Source of the DNA: CAWAND01 sp963727915
Lineage (GTDB): Bacteria; Chloroflexota; Anaerolineae; Anaerolineales; E44-bin32
Direction of reading: 5' to 3'
Assembly (NCBI GenBank): GCA_963727915.1
Contig: CAVSID010000002.1
Span: forward strand, 310,001-374,000
DNA: 64,000 nt
Positions 1 to 9,943 of this stretch are shown here, piece after piece. Both the position numbers and the translations under genes were made by a program. How positions within the stretch are numbered: position 1 is the stretch's first letter; each line of letters opens with the position of its first letter. Below the pieces are notes generated by a model that was not told the origin of the DNA, searched no databases, and was given only the letters and a program-made list of their open reading frames with translations.

Positions 1-1
1 T

Positions 2-1195
2 CAGCCGGGCAGTCGGGTGGCGATCAATCTGACGGGAATCGAGGTCGATGCACTCAGACGAGGTGATGCGATTATTCATCCTGGCACGATCCCGCCTTCA
101 AGCCTCCTGGATGTTCACGTGCGCCAACTGTCGAGTGCCCCCGGCCGTCTGAAGCACAATGAAGAAGTCAAACTCTTTTTGGGCGCGGCACAGCGGGTGG
201 GAAAGATTCGAATTCTCGGCCCGACCAGATCAATATCTCCAGGAGAGGAGGGCTGGCTCCAGGTCGTGCTGAACGAACCGCTGGCTGCCGCCAAGGGGGA
301 TAGGTATATCTTGCGGCGTCCATCGCCCCCCGGCACGCTGGGGGGTGGGCGAATTGTCGACCCTCGCCCTGGGCTGCGGCACCGTTTGAAAGACGTGGAG
401 GTGGTCCAGAACCTGGCGGTGGCGCTCAAGGGCAGCCCAGAAGAGCAGCTGTTGGCGGCTATCGCCAGGTTAGGATCGTCCCCAGCCAAGGAAGCAGCCG
501 TCGCCTCCGGACTGGGCATCCCCGAAACACTGGCGGCAGCGGAAGCGCTGGCCGGCGAAGGCAAAATACGACCTCTCTCCCCCGGTTCGATCTCCCCTTC
601 GACCCGCGTCGTAGGCGCCGGGGTCTGGCAGGGGTGGTCCCGACGATTGTTGGATATCGTGGATGCCTTCCATGCAGAACAGCCCATGCGAAGCGGGATT
701 CCACAGGAGGAAGTCAAGAACCGCTTGGGGTTGGACCAAGAAGTCTTCGGCGCTTTGGTCCAAGATCTGGTGGCGGGAGGTGAGCTCGAACACCATCCGC
801 CTGAACTTCGGGCCCCTGGGTTCAGGGTTGAATTGAGTGCTGATCAGCAGGAGCAGGCCGATCGATTGTTGGATGCGTTTCGGTCTGCCCCGGCACCGCC
901 ATCAATGAAAGAGGCCGTGGAAATGGCCGGGCAAGACATCGTTCGGCATCTAATTAACGATGGGAAACTGGTCGCATTGTCCCGCGACGTCCTTCTTGAG
1001 AGCTCGATGTATGATCGCTGGCTGGCAAAATCTTTGGAGGTTCTTAGAGAGGGGGAAACACTGACGGTCGCTCAGGTCAGGGATAAGTTCAGCAGTTCGA
1101 GGAAGTACGTTTTGGCATTCATGGAACACCTTGACGCCGAGGGGTTCACGCTTCGTGATGGCGACGTCCGGCGGATCAATCCAGCCCGAAGGTGA
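2..1195 (+). CDS. selB: Selenocysteine-specific elongation factor SelB, C-terminal part
   Basis: The reading frame is open to the left edge, so this is the 3' part of a longer gene. It begins with the beta-barrel motif GSRVAINLTG followed by RRGD, typical of the second domain of SelB. Then come an EF-Tu-like third domain (LKHNEEVKLFLG, RYILRRPSPPGTLGGGRIVDP) and about 250 residues of repeated winged-helix units, which in SelB bind the SECIS hairpin of selenoprotein mRNAs. The GTPase domain lies outside the window. The product delivers Sec-tRNA to recoded UGA codons, so the organism probably makes selenoproteins. No selA, selD or tRNA-Sec was seen nearby. The frame is intact over about 398 codons, and the next gene converges on it with a 5-base gap. 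Confidence 0.9.
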   Translation, partial: QPGSRVAINLTGIEVDALRRGDAIIHPGTIPPSSLLDVHVRQLSSAPGRLKHNEEVKLFLGAAQRVGKIRILGPTRSISPGEEGWLQVVLNEPLAAAKGDRYILRRPSPPGTLGGGRIVDPRPGLRHRLKDVEVVQNLAVALKGSPEEQLLAAIARLGSSPAKEAAVASGLGIPETLAAAEALAGEGKIRPLSPGSISPSTRVVGAGVWQGWSRRLLDIVDAFHAEQPMRSGIPQEEVKNRLGLDQEVFGALVQDLVAGGELEHHPPELRAPGFRVELSADQQEQADRLLDAFRSAPAPPSMKEAVEMAGQDIVRHLINDGKLVALSRDVLLESSMYDRWLAKSLEVLREGETLTVAQVRDKFSSSRKYVLAFMEHLDAEGFTLRDGDVRRINPARR

Positions 1196-1200
1196 CCAGG

Positions 1201-2848
1201 CTAGAACTCCCTCAACCTCCAGACGCCCCCTACCATCGTCCCCAAGCGATGCACGTCTAGCAGATTCTCAGGCGGAACAGCCATAGGGTCTTCTTGGACT
1301 ACGATCAAGTCGGCAAGCCTCCCCGGGAGAAGGCAACCGGCCAATAGCTCCTGGTAAGAGGCGAATGCGGGTCCGGAGGTGTAGGCGCGGATGGCATCCC
1401 AGACTGGGATCGTTTGCTCGGGATGCCAGGCCCCCATCTCTTGGCTCTGCGGCAAAGGGCCCCGCGTGGCGGCAGCATAAATGCCCAGGAACGGGTCGGG
1501 ACTGTCGACTGGGGCATCCGAGCCAAACGCTAGCTGGGTTCCCTGGTCAAGTTGCGTCTTCCAGGCGTACGCGTGGGCGACGCGCTTCCCCCAATACTTG
1601 TCTGCCATGGCCCGATCCGAAAGGGCATGGATGGGCTGCATGGAGGCGACGAGGTCGAGCGCTCCAAGCCTCCCCAGATCGTCAGGATGGAGGAGTTGGA
1701 CATGCTCGATTCTGTGTCGGCGGCGTGGCAGGTGCTCCTTCAGCTCGTGTTGCCTCAGGCCCTCAAAGGCGTTGAGCACGGCGTGGTTGGCGCGGTCGCC
1801 GATGGCGTGGACGGTCATCGCCAGGCCGCCGTCAGCGGCCGATGTGGCCAGGCTCAATAGCTCTTCCTCGTCCTTCAGGAGAATGCCGAGGTTGTCCGGT
1901 TCACCTTCATAAGGTTGGAGCATCGCGGCGGTATGTGGGCCCAGAGCACCATCGGCGAAGATCTTAATGTTTCCGATTCGAAGCCAGGGATCCCCAAAGC
2001 CCGTGCGCAAACCCGTCTTTAGGGCGGCCTCAAGGTCGTCCACCAGGATGTTCTTCACCACCCGTAGACCGAGCCGGCCCTCCTCCCGCAATTGCTGGAG
2101 CGCGACGAAACAGTCCCTGCCATCGAAATCATGGGCGCCGGTCAGCCCCATTCTCCATAGGCGCTCCTGAGCCCTGGCGAGGTCGTCCGGGAGGGAATCT
2201 CCACCATTGTCGGAGATCTTGGAGGCCACCATGGCCATAGCGCCTTCGAACAAGACCCCCGTCGGGCGGCCTTGCTCGTCGCGCTCGTATCTCGCCGCCG
2301 GGCGGATCGACGGTCTGCGGGCCAATGCCGGCAAGCCGGAGGGCGGCCGAGTTAGCCCATCCTGCGTGGAGCGACTTGGCGGTGAGGTACGCGGGGTGTC
2401 GTCCTGCCGCCGCGTCGAGTTCGTCTCTGTGCCCAAACCTCCCCCAGGCATTCTGATCCCAACCATGACCCAAGATCCAGCCCGAGGCGGACCCCATGGC
2501 GGCGGCCCGAGCGGCCACGCGATCCAGACACGCCTGTGGAGCAGCGGTCCCGCAATCGACCTGAGCCAGGGTGCGAGCATATTTCTTCAAGTGGATATGC
2601 GCGTCGGTGAGGCCGGGAAAGACGGTTCTTCCGTCAAGGTCAATGATGTCGGTTTCTGGTCCTGCCAGGGGGAGGATCGTCGCGTCGGTGCCGACAGCGA
2701 GGAGCCGCTCTCCCTTGACCGCCAGCGCTGATGAGACATGGCCAGGCCGGTCCATGACATGGATCGTACCGTTATGAAGGACGGTCTCGGGGTGGTGGGT
2801 GCTAGGACGGTTGGCTGCCGTCGAGGTCTGGGAAGCTGAAATTGACAT
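1201..2848 (-). CDS. Amidohydrolase, YtcJ-like (amidohydrolase family 3), frameshifted
   Basis: Two overlapping minus-strand frames together give one amidohydrolase of about 545 residues. The N-terminal piece has the metal-binding entry DLDGRTVFPGLTDAHIHLKK (HxH) and GHGWDQNAWG. The C-terminal piece has VHAIGDRAN, HRIEHVQLLHPDD, FGSDAPVDSPDPF and a C-terminal ADLIVV segment, all typical of the YtcJ/exoenzyme-regulatory group of cyclic amidohydrolases. The frames change near 2290-2300, between DPPGGEI and ERDEQGRPTG. Both halves are well conserved, so a sequencing indel is more likely than decay. The chosen ATG at 2848 overlaps the end of the upstream phosphatase gene by 47 bases, suggesting an operon. 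The substrate cannot be read from the sequence. Confidence 0.8.
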
Positions 2849-3439
2849 GCATGACACTCCAGGACAGATGCCGATCGTCGAGGACCAGTTCGGCGAAGGC
2901 GGCATTATCGAACCGGAAGTAGACAGGGACGTTCCAAGCCGATGGTTGGAGACCTATCGCAGCGCGAACGGCAGCGCCGAGGATGCCCCCGTGCGCCACG
3001 ACGAGGTAGGTCCCGGGAGGTTTGGTTATGATTGCTGCCAGGGCGGCCGTGGCGCGGAGATGAAGTTCGGATTGGCTTTCGCCGTCAACGTAGACGGGCT
3101 CGTAGGCGTGAGGGCGGTTGCCAGCGGCAGTGAATGCGCCACCCGCCTCCAGCGATTGGCCTTGGGCCCGGCCGGCGTCGTGTTCAACCCACAGGGGCTC
3201 CTCCGACAGGGGGCGCCGATAGCTGTTTGGCCAAGATCTCGGCTGAGCTCCGGGCCCGTGAGAGCGGACTGGTGATAATCTCGTCAAATGTCACGTTGGC
3301 TGCATGCCAATGGACCCCGAAACGGTGGATCTGGCGCTTTACCTTCAGACGACAGGGGATAATCCAGCCGGCCCTGAAGAATTGCTTCCTGATTCCCCGT
3401 GGATGCGCCGTGGCGCAGAAGGAAGAGGTGAAATCTCAT
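2802..3439 (-). CDS. Histidine phosphatase (phosphoglycerate mutase-like), frameshifted
   Basis: The ATG at 3439 begins MRFHLFLLRHGASTG, which carries the RHG phosphohistidine motif of the histidine phosphatase superfamily. Further on are ITSPLSRARSSAEILA and the second catalytic histidine in YLVVAHGGILGA. Reading the whole protein needs two frame changes, near 3330 and near 3215. The rebuilt length, about 210 residues, is normal for the small phosphatase/PGM group. The ATG overlaps the stop of the upstream formyltransferase gene (ATGA), and the 3' end overlaps the amidohydrolase start, so the three genes look like one minus-strand operon. Substrate unknown. Confidence 0.75.
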
Positions 3440-4373
3440 TTGCTGGACGCCCGAACGACCTTCCCGAAATTCCCCGGGCCCCGTTCAAAAAGGCCCTGCC
3501 TGACATAATCGGCTTGCCTGCGGGCTGCACCATCTCCAGCAGCAGTTGCCCTGAGGGGGTTTGGATCATGGGTGCGCCCGTCGTCGTCTCGTCCACAAGC
3601 CCCGGCGACCCAGAAGGCCCGTCGGGACGGCATGAGCGCGGCGAACGACAACCCGCAGGTCATCCCAGAAGAAGAATGAGCCCGGCCAAGGCTCGTAGGC
3701 GCGCACTTGCCGAGCCAGAAGTTCGGCTGACTGGAGGAAATTCAGTCGTCCGTCGCCCTTCTTCAGCATCGGCGCGTAGGTGGCCCCGGTGTCGTCCTGT
3801 GGTTCGGGCGTCAGCTCGCCGGCAGCGATCCGGGAAAGATTGGCCCGGATCAGTACGGCTCCCAGATCGGCCAGACGCCGCGTCAAGCTGCCCCCTGTGT
3901 CGTCGGGGGATATGGCGAGCGGGATTTGAGCCAGGATTGGGCCGGTGTCCATGCCCGGATCCAATTGCATCAGGGACACCCCGGACTGGGCGTCCCCTGC
4001 CAGGATGGCGGATTGGACGGGTGCTGCGCCACGCCAACGGGGGAGCAGCGAGGCGTGGACGTTGACGCACCCAAGTGGCGGTAGGCCAGCAATGGGGACG
4101 GAGGATCTGGCCGTAGGCTGCGACTACGATCAGATCGGGCCGCCAAGATCGGATCGTGCTCCTGGGCCTCAGGCTGGTTAACTGTTTCGGGTTGCAGGAC
4201 CTCAATGTCGTGGTCGGTAGCCCAGGCCCTCACCGGGTTGGGGGCCAACCGGCGACCGCGGCCGGCCCTGCCGATCCGGCTGGGTGACTACGCCGACAAG
4301 ATCAGAGCCTTCAGCCACGGCCATCAGGCTCGGGACGGCGAACTCGGGGGATCCCATGAAGACCGATTCTCAT
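3436..4373 (-). CDS. fmt: Methionyl-tRNA formyltransferase, multiply frameshifted
   Basis: The fragments assemble into a normal-length Fmt of about 312 residues. It formylates the initiator Met-tRNA with 10-formyl-THF. The start reads MRIG, then, after a shift, MGSPEFAVPSLMAVAEGSDLVGVVTQPD and RLAPNPVRAWA. Later come LIVVAAYGQIL, the catalytic region ending in GVSLMQLDPGMDTGPIL, and the C-terminal OB-like part with LLLEMVQPAGKPIMSG. At least four frame changes are needed (near 4360, 4280, 4140-4020 and 3600). Fmt is close to essential in bacteria, so these are best explained as assembly errors. The 3' end overlaps the phosphatase start. Confidence 0.75.
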
Positions 4374-4546
4374 GCGCCCATCCTATCATGCACCCAGTGC
4401 GGCTCAGCAACTTACGGGAGGGAAAGGGGTTATATTAAGGGAACTTGCGGCACCTTCGGCTTTGTGAGTACAATCCAAGTCTGGGTACGTGCAAACCAGT
4501 TGCCGGCCGCACCCACACACAACCCAACGTAGAAGGAGACGCTAGA

Positions 4547-4872
4547 ATGTCAGACCAACCCCAGATTACGAACGACGATAAGCTTTGGGCGCTCTTGGGA
4601 TATGTTCTTTCCCCACTGGTGCCGATCATCGTGCTCTCTGATGGAGGACAAGAAGGCGCGTCCCATTCATCAAGTACCACAACATGCAGGCTCTGGTTCT
4701 CGGGATTGTGAACATCATCTTGGCGTTTGTGCTTTCGTTCACAATCATCCTCATTTGTGTACCCATGATTGTCTGGCTGGTTATGGTCTATTGGGGATAC
4801 AAGGCCTATCAGGGCGAATACGTCGTCATACCTGTTGTGACGAATTTCGTCAAGAACCAGGGTTGGGTCTGA
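4547..4872 (+). CDS. Small membrane protein, DUF4870/Tic20-like, frameshifted
   Basis: The ATG at 4547 follows the purine-rich AGAAGGAGA and reads MSDQPQITNDDKLWALLGYV. After a short region with two compensating frame changes (near 4633 and 4663) the protein continues as NMQALVLGIVNIILAFVLSF and ends QGWV. The rebuilt protein is about 108 residues with three or four hydrophobic helices and the charged loop MEDKKARP between the first two. That pattern matches the DUF4870/Tic20-like inner-membrane family, whose role is unclear. A strong terminator follows 18 bases after the stop. Confidence 0.7.
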
Positions 4873-4890
4873 GCACTGCGAGGATCAAAC

Positions 4891-4926
4891 AGAGGGCCCG
4901 CGCTAGCGCGGGCCCTCTTCTTTTTG
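4891..4926 (+). terminator. Rho-independent terminator
   Basis: Bases 4891-4918 form a perfect 28-base palindrome (14-bp arms from AGAGGGCCCGCGCT), followed by TCTTTTT. It lies just after the DUF4870-like gene and before recJ. Confidence 0.9.
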
Positions 4927-4943
4927 GCCAGGAGGCAGGGGGC

Positions 4944-6665
4944 ATGACAGGCTTCGATTGGGTTGTACCCGACCAGATGGCAGAGGCGCAGCTGGCAGCG
5001 TTTGCCGGCCTGTCGCGGCCGGTAGCGCAGACGCTTTTCAATCGAGGCTTCGCCGACCGCGATTCGGCTGAGCGTTTCCTGACGCTTGATTCATCCATTG
5101 TCCGGGCGCCGGAACAGTTGAAGGACATGGATCGAGCTGCCGGGCGTGTGGTATCTGCCATCGCAGCCGGCGAACCGATCGTTGTCTACGGCGACTACGA
5201 CGCCGATGGCGTGACAGCGACGGCTTTGATGACCCTGGCCCTAGCATCGGCCGGGGCCAGGGTTTCACACTACATACCCAATCGGTTCGACGAAGGCTAC
5301 GGGCTGAACCTGGAGGCAATTCGGTCAATCAGTCAGTCAGGACCGTGTCTGATGGTGACGGTCGACTGCGGTGTGCGATCCGTTGAGGAAGTGACACAGG
5401 CCGTGGCGCTGGGGATGGACGTGATCCTTACCGATCATCATCATCCAGGCCCGGACCTCCCGCCGGCGCTTGCGATCGTCAATCCCAATCAACCTGGAGA
5501 AGACTATCCTTTCGCCGGACTGAGCGGGGTGGGGCTGGCCTACAAGCTGGTCAAGGCTCTGGAATCTCGCTTGCCAGTGATTGATGCGGACGCGTACCTC
5601 GACTTGGTTGCAGTGGGAACCGTGGCGGATGTCTCGCCGTTGGTCGACGAGAACCGTTGGCTGGTTGCCCGCGGCTTGGAACAAATGCGCCGCGCGCCGC
5701 GACCAGGTTTGGGAGCCCTCATCCGCATCGCACGCCTCAATCAGCAAACCCTGTTGGCGGAGAATATCGCCTTCGGGTTGGGGCCGAGGATCAACGCTGC
5801 TGGGCGACTGGGCTCAGCGGAGAGCGCCTTGGCCCTCCTGGCGACCGAAGACCCGGGGGAGGCCGATCGCTTGGCTCAGGAATTGGACGCAGCCAATCGG
5901 AAGCGCCAGACACTTACCAGATCGATCGTCGAAGTCTGCCAGGGGCGTTGGTCCTTGGTCGGCGGACGACTCCCCCATCATCTTTGCCATCGATCCGTCG
6001 TTCAACGAAGGCGTGGTTGGGCTGGCGGCATCGCGGTTGGCCGAGGAAATTCTCCGGCCGGCCTTGGTGGCCCGCAGAGCGGGAGGGGTTGATCAAGGGC
6101 TCTGCGCGTTCAGTGCCCGGGTTTCCACATCACTCAGGCCCTGGAAGCCTGTGCTGATCTGCTGGTTCGATTTGGGGGCCATGCCGCCGCAGCCGGATTT
6201 GTGCTCAAGGAAGAGAATCTCGATTCTTTGTTGGAGCGGCTGGCCGAAGTGGCCGAGGCGATGGGCGTGCCGCAGCCCGATCGGCCCTCCTTGACGATCG
6301 ACGGGGAGGTGGCGGCGACCGATCTTGATGAAGAACTGCTGAATTCGTTGGAGCGTTTTGAACCGACCGGTGAGGGCAATCCCCGGCCGGTGTTTCTGAC
6401 CCGCGGGCTGCGGGTTGTGGAGAAACGGACCGTGGGTGGCAACGCAGCGCATCTGAAACTGACCTTGGCCAGTGACCAGCGGGTCTGGGAGGGGATTGCC
6501 TTTCGCCAGGGCGACCGGCTGGTGCGCCTGCCGGATCGGGTGGACGCCGTCTTTCACTTCGAGCGTAACGAGTACATGGGGCGCATCACCCAGCAGCTGA
6601 ATATCCTCGATCTTCGAGGAACGGCGAAGGGACCACGCTCGATCAATCCACGAAGCGGTACTTGA
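4944..6665 (+). CDS. recJ: Single-stranded-DNA-specific exonuclease RecJ, frameshifted
   Basis: The ATG at 4944 is preceded by AGGAGGCAGGGGG. The protein has the DHH-family motifs: VVYGDYDADGVTATALM, a TVDCGVRS block, TDHHHPGPDLP and GLGPRINAAGR. The DHHA1 part follows (IDPSFNEGVVGLAASRL, then RFGGHAAAAGFVL), and an OB-fold tail ends at 6665. RecJ degrades single-stranded DNA 5' to 3' in RecF-type recombination and mismatch repair. Rebuilding the roughly 570-residue protein needs frame changes near 5947, 6085 and 6120, all in the same direction. The 3' end overlaps the convergent glycosyltransferase gene by 23 bases. Confidence 0.88.
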
Positions 6666-7330
6666 GAAGAGTCCATACGGCCGCGAAGGCATCTTTCAGG
6701 CCGATCTTCTTGCCTTCTTCGTACTCGCGGGGGTTGAAAGTGATGGGGACCTCGAAGATGCGCACCCGCCGTTTGAGCAGTTTTGCCGTAACTTCCGGTT
6801 CAAAGTCGAACCGGCGTGCATGCAGCGGAATCGGGGTGATGATCTCGCGGCGGAATAACTTGTAGCCCGTTTCCATGTCCGAAAGAATGCTGTTGTACAG
6901 CACGTTGGTCATGAAGGTGAGCATCCGGTTGGCGACCATGTGCCAGATACATCGTGCTCCGCCTGGCGCCGCCCAGGAAGCGAGAACCGTAGACCACGTC
7001 GGCCCGGCCCTCCTCGATAGGCTCCAGGAGCTTGGGATAGTCGCGGGGATCGTATTCGAGGTCGGCATCTTGGATCAGAACAAGCTCGCCTTGCGCGGCG
7101 GCGATACCGGTCCGAACAGCGGCGCCCTTACCCTGGTTCTCCTCGTGCATGATCAGGCGAAGCTGAGAGATCGATTGTGCCATTTCGGACAAAATGTCCC
7201 GGGTGCCGTCGGCGGACCCATCATCGACAACGATGATCTCTTCTGCCAGCCCGGCCTTGAGCACACGCTGGACGATTTCCCTGATGGTGGCGGCTTCATT
7301 GAACACTGGGATGACAACCGAGAGTCTCAT
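6643..7330 (-). CDS. Family 2 glycosyltransferase, polyprenyl-phosphate mannosyl/glucosyltransferase type, frameshifted
   Basis: The protein starts MRLSVVIPVFNEAATI and contains EEIIVVDDGSADGT, QGKGAAVRTGI and the metal-binding LIQDADLEYDP, the GT2 fold of dolichol-phosphate mannosyltransferase-like enzymes. The second half, ANRMLTFMTNVLY, DMETGYKLFRR and FDFEPEVTAKL, is in another frame. The break is near 6950-6960. The rebuilt length of about 229 residues fits soluble DPM-type enzymes that charge a lipid carrier. The start at 7330 was preferred because a TACAAT hexamer lies 7 nt upstream, consistent with leaderless transcription. Confidence 0.85.
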
Positions 7331-7337
7331 GCGGCCC

Positions 7338-7343
7338 ATTGTA
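7338..7343 (-). promoter_or_regulatory. -10 hexamer for leaderless glycosyltransferase mRNA
   Basis: On the minus strand TACAAT ends 7 nt before the ATG at 7330, placing the transcription start at or next to the A of the start codon. Confidence 0.5.
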
Positions 7344-7397
7344 CAGCCTGGGAACAGGCGGGACAATTGGTGGATTTGCCCGGCCCAACAGGATGGC

Positions 7398-7403
7398 TAT
7401 AAT
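7398..7403 (+). promoter_or_regulatory. -10 hexamer TATAAT upstream of the 29-codon frame and AAA+ gene
   Basis: A perfect TATAAT is preceded at 16 nt by TTGCCC (7376-7381), a partial -35. The leader to the first ATG (7427) is about 20 nt. Confidence 0.5.
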
Positions 7404-7426
7404 CTTCCTGACTGTGGGGAGCGATT

Positions 7427-7516
7427 ATGTCGCTGCCGAGTGTCCCCTTGGTCGGTTATCAGATCCTCGGCTGCGGCGATAAGTGGCTCGTTGAGATAGG
7501 TGGAGGTACGTCATGA
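7427..7516 (+). CDS. Possible 29-residue leader protein coupled to the AAA+ gene
   Basis: A short frame begins at ATG 7427 and ends with a TGA that overlaps the ATG of the AAA+ gene (ATGA at 7513-7516). Its product would be MSLPSVPLVGYQILG... with a GGG near the end. No family was recognised. The overlap and the promoter just upstream make translational coupling plausible, but so short a frame could be chance. Confidence 0.3.
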   Translation: MSLPSVPLVGYQILGCGDKWLVEIGGGTS

Positions 7517-8863
7517 CGCTACCCAGGGCGCCGGTCAGATCGGGAGGGGGAGACGGGTCCCCGTCAACATCTAATCTTCGTTTCGTTCCGCCGCCTGTCA
7601 GCCGGGTCGAAGACACCGGATTGGCGGAGCTTTGGCTTCAGGATCTGGCGCTCAAGAATTCTTTATTTTCGTGGCTATCAAACAGGATTCAAAGTGGCAG
7701 AGGCCTTGGCTCTGCCCTTCGCCGGTCTCGTCGACCAGTTGCTCGAAGCATTGAAGCGTGAGAAGTTCGTAGAAGTCAAGACGCAAGTCGGGTTCGGTGA
7801 GGGAGCCTACCAATATGCCATCACCGGAGCCGGTATCGCCCGTGCCCGTGAGGCCCTCGAGCGCAGCCAGTATGCCGGCCCGGCGCCCGTGCCGATTGAG
7901 ACCTACAACGAGGCCATTCGGCGACAGAGTCGTGGCCGACCGACTGTGCACCAACGCGCCATGCGTCAGGCCCTGGCTGATCTGACTTTGTCGGAGAAGA
8001 CATTCAATCGCGTGGGGCCGGCGGTCAACTCTGGTACGTCGATCTTTCTGTATGGCCCTCCTGGCAATGGCAAGACATCCATCGCTCGGGCGATCGGGAA
8101 CATGATCCTCGAAGAGGACATGTTCATCCCCTATGCTCTGGATGTCGATGGACAGGTCGTGAAGCTGTACGATTCCGTGAACCACGAGCTCGCTCCTGAA
8201 GAGGATGTGACATCTTCGGGCACCGGTTCGCTCCGAACAGGTGCAAAGCGGGACCCACGCTGGGTCAAGATCCGCCGGCCGTTCATCGTCGTCGGTGGTG
8301 AGCTAACGATGGCCGGTTTGGACCTGGTCTTCGATGATGTCAACAAGTTCTACGAAGCGCCGTTTCAGGTGAAGGCCAATGGCGGGGTGTTGCTTATTGA
8401 TGACTTCGGGCGGCAGCAGGTGCGTCCCCGCGATTTGCTGAACCGCTGGATTGTGCCTCTCGAAAATCGAATCGACTACCTGACGCTCCACACGGGCCGC
8501 AAGATTGAAACTCCGTTCGACGTGCTGGTGGTCTTCTCGACAAACCTGCCTCCGCGGGACCTGGTGGATGAGGCCTTCCTGCGGCGGCTGCGGCACAAGA
8601 TAGAAGTCGAGGACCCTTCGTACGAATCCTACCGTCAAATCTTCAAGCGGATCGCCGATGGAAAGGGCGTGGAGTACTCCGATCGCGGCCTGGCATATAT
8701 GCTGCAGGAGTGGTACATCAAGCGCAATCGCAAGCTAAGGGCGTCGCACCCGCGAGATATCTGTGACCAGATTCTGGATGTTGCCCGTTATCTGAATGTG
8801 CCACCCACGATGAGCAAGGATCTGCTCGACCGGGCGGCGGAAGCCTACTTCGTCGAAATCTGA
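7513..8863 (+). CDS. AAA+ ATPase with N-terminal helical domain, one frameshift
   Basis: The ATG at 7513 follows GGTGGAGG. About 50 codons in, an extra A near 7657 shifts the frame; removing it joins the start to LYFRGYQTGFKVAEALALPF. The AAA+ core has Walker A GPPGNGKTS, Walker B VLLIDDFG, sensor-1 VVFSTNLPP, an arginine-rich FLRRLRHKIEV sensor-2 region and a C-terminal lid. The N-terminal roughly 120 residues (QLLEALKREKFVEVKTQVG, YQYAITGAGIARA) look like a winged-helix unit. About 449 residues in all. Such stand-alone ATPases are common in Chloroflexota next to secretion or pilus genes, but no such genes are here, so the substrate is unknown. Confidence 0.8.
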
Positions 8864-8983
8864 ACCGCCTCAAAGAAAACCAAGTTGGTGCCCCGCCGCC
8901 TCAGAGTTCTGACTGGGCCTGTGGCGGGGCGCCTGTCTTCTGGGTGGTTGCTGGTTGGGAAGGACGATCGAGGACGAAGGGTT

Positions 8984-9943
8984 ATGGGGTTTGATTTCGT
9001 ATCTGCCGAGCGGCGAATTGGCGGCAGCATCCGCGAGACGCCTTTGCTCGAGACCAATCTGCCCGGGCTGTTGCTGAAATGCGAGCAGAGCCAGGTGACC
9101 GGCTCCTTCAAGGTGCGGGGCGCGCTCAACAAGGTGGCGCAACTCTCGCCTGAGGCCTTGGCGCAAGGCATAGTGGCAGCGTCGGCGGGGAACCACGGAT
9201 TGGGCGTGGCATTTGCTGCCCGTCAAGCCGGCGCGATGGCGACGATCGTTGTCCCTGAGAAGGCCGTCAAGACCAAAGTGGACGGCATCCGGGCGCTCGG
9301 GAGTCGTGTGATCTCGGTGCCGGGAGACTTCGGTGCTGCCGAAGCTCGAGGGCGCGCCCTGGCAACTGAGCAGGGTGCGATCTGGATCTCTCCCTACAAT
9401 GACGAGCAGGTGATTGAAGGGCAGGGGACCTTGGGGTTGGAGCTCGACCGACAAATGCGCCAACAGGTAGGCGGCCTCGGCGAATGTGAAATCTATGTCC
9501 CCATCAGCGGCGGTGGGCTGGCGTGCGGCGTTGGCCTGGCCCTTAAGAGCGTTGGTCGCTATCGGGTGATTGGCGTTCAGACCCAGGCGGCACCCTACAT
9601 GGCGGCCTTCATGTCTGGAGAGGATCCTGAAGATGTCGTGGAGACCCCGACTCTGGCGGACGGCTTGGCTGGACCGGTCGAGCGTGGATCGATCACGTTT
9701 AATCTCCTCTCCAAGGCCGTCGATGAGATCCAGCTCGTGAGCGAATCGGATCTGGTCGATGCGCTTGAAATGGCATGGACCTCTTATGGCCTGATGGTCG
9801 AACCTTCGGCGGCGGTGGCCTTGGCGGCGGCGTTGAGGGTCGACGACGGGCGCATGCGGGCGGTGATCCTCAGCGGTGGCAATCTCTCTCCAGATCTCCG
9901 GCAAGCTCTCGAAGCTGGGCATCGTCTTGAGAGTGGCGTGTGA
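8984..9943 (+). CDS. PLP-dependent threonine dehydratase-like enzyme
   Basis: A 319-residue fold-type II PLP enzyme. It has the Schiff-base lysine in GSFKVRGALNK, SAGNHGLGVAFAARQ, the glycine-rich phosphate loop ISGGGLACGV, and a C-terminal EPSAAVALAAAL with ILSGGN. This pattern fits serine/threonine ammonia-lyase without the C-terminal ACT regulatory domain, the short catabolic type. The ATG at 8984 was preferred to upstream GTG codons because homologues begin near FVSAERRI. The frame is intact and its stop overlaps the start of the CoA-transferase gene. Confidence 0.85.
   Translation: MGFDFVSAERRIGGSIRETPLLETNLPGLLLKCEQSQVTGSFKVRGALNKVAQLSPEALAQGIVAASAGNHGLGVAFAARQAGAMATIVVPEKAVKTKVDGIRALGSRVISVPGDFGAAEARGRALATEQGAIWISPYNDEQVIEGQGTLGLELDRQMRQQVGGLGECEIYVPISGGGLACGVGLALKSVGRYRVIGVQTQAAPYMAAFMSGEDPEDVVETPTLADGLAGPVERGSITFNLLSKAVDEIQLVSESDLVDALEMAWTSYGLMVEPSAAVALAAALRVDDGRMRAVILSGGNLSPDLRQALEAGHRLESGV

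Noticed and set aside
4944..6665. Programmed frameshifting in recJ and other split genes
   Set aside because: No conserved slippery site and too many unrelated genes are affected; sequencing indels explain it better.
8870..9922. A 350-codon minus-strand frame
   Set aside because: It is antisense to the PLP enzyme with clear motifs; the product has no recognisable domain.
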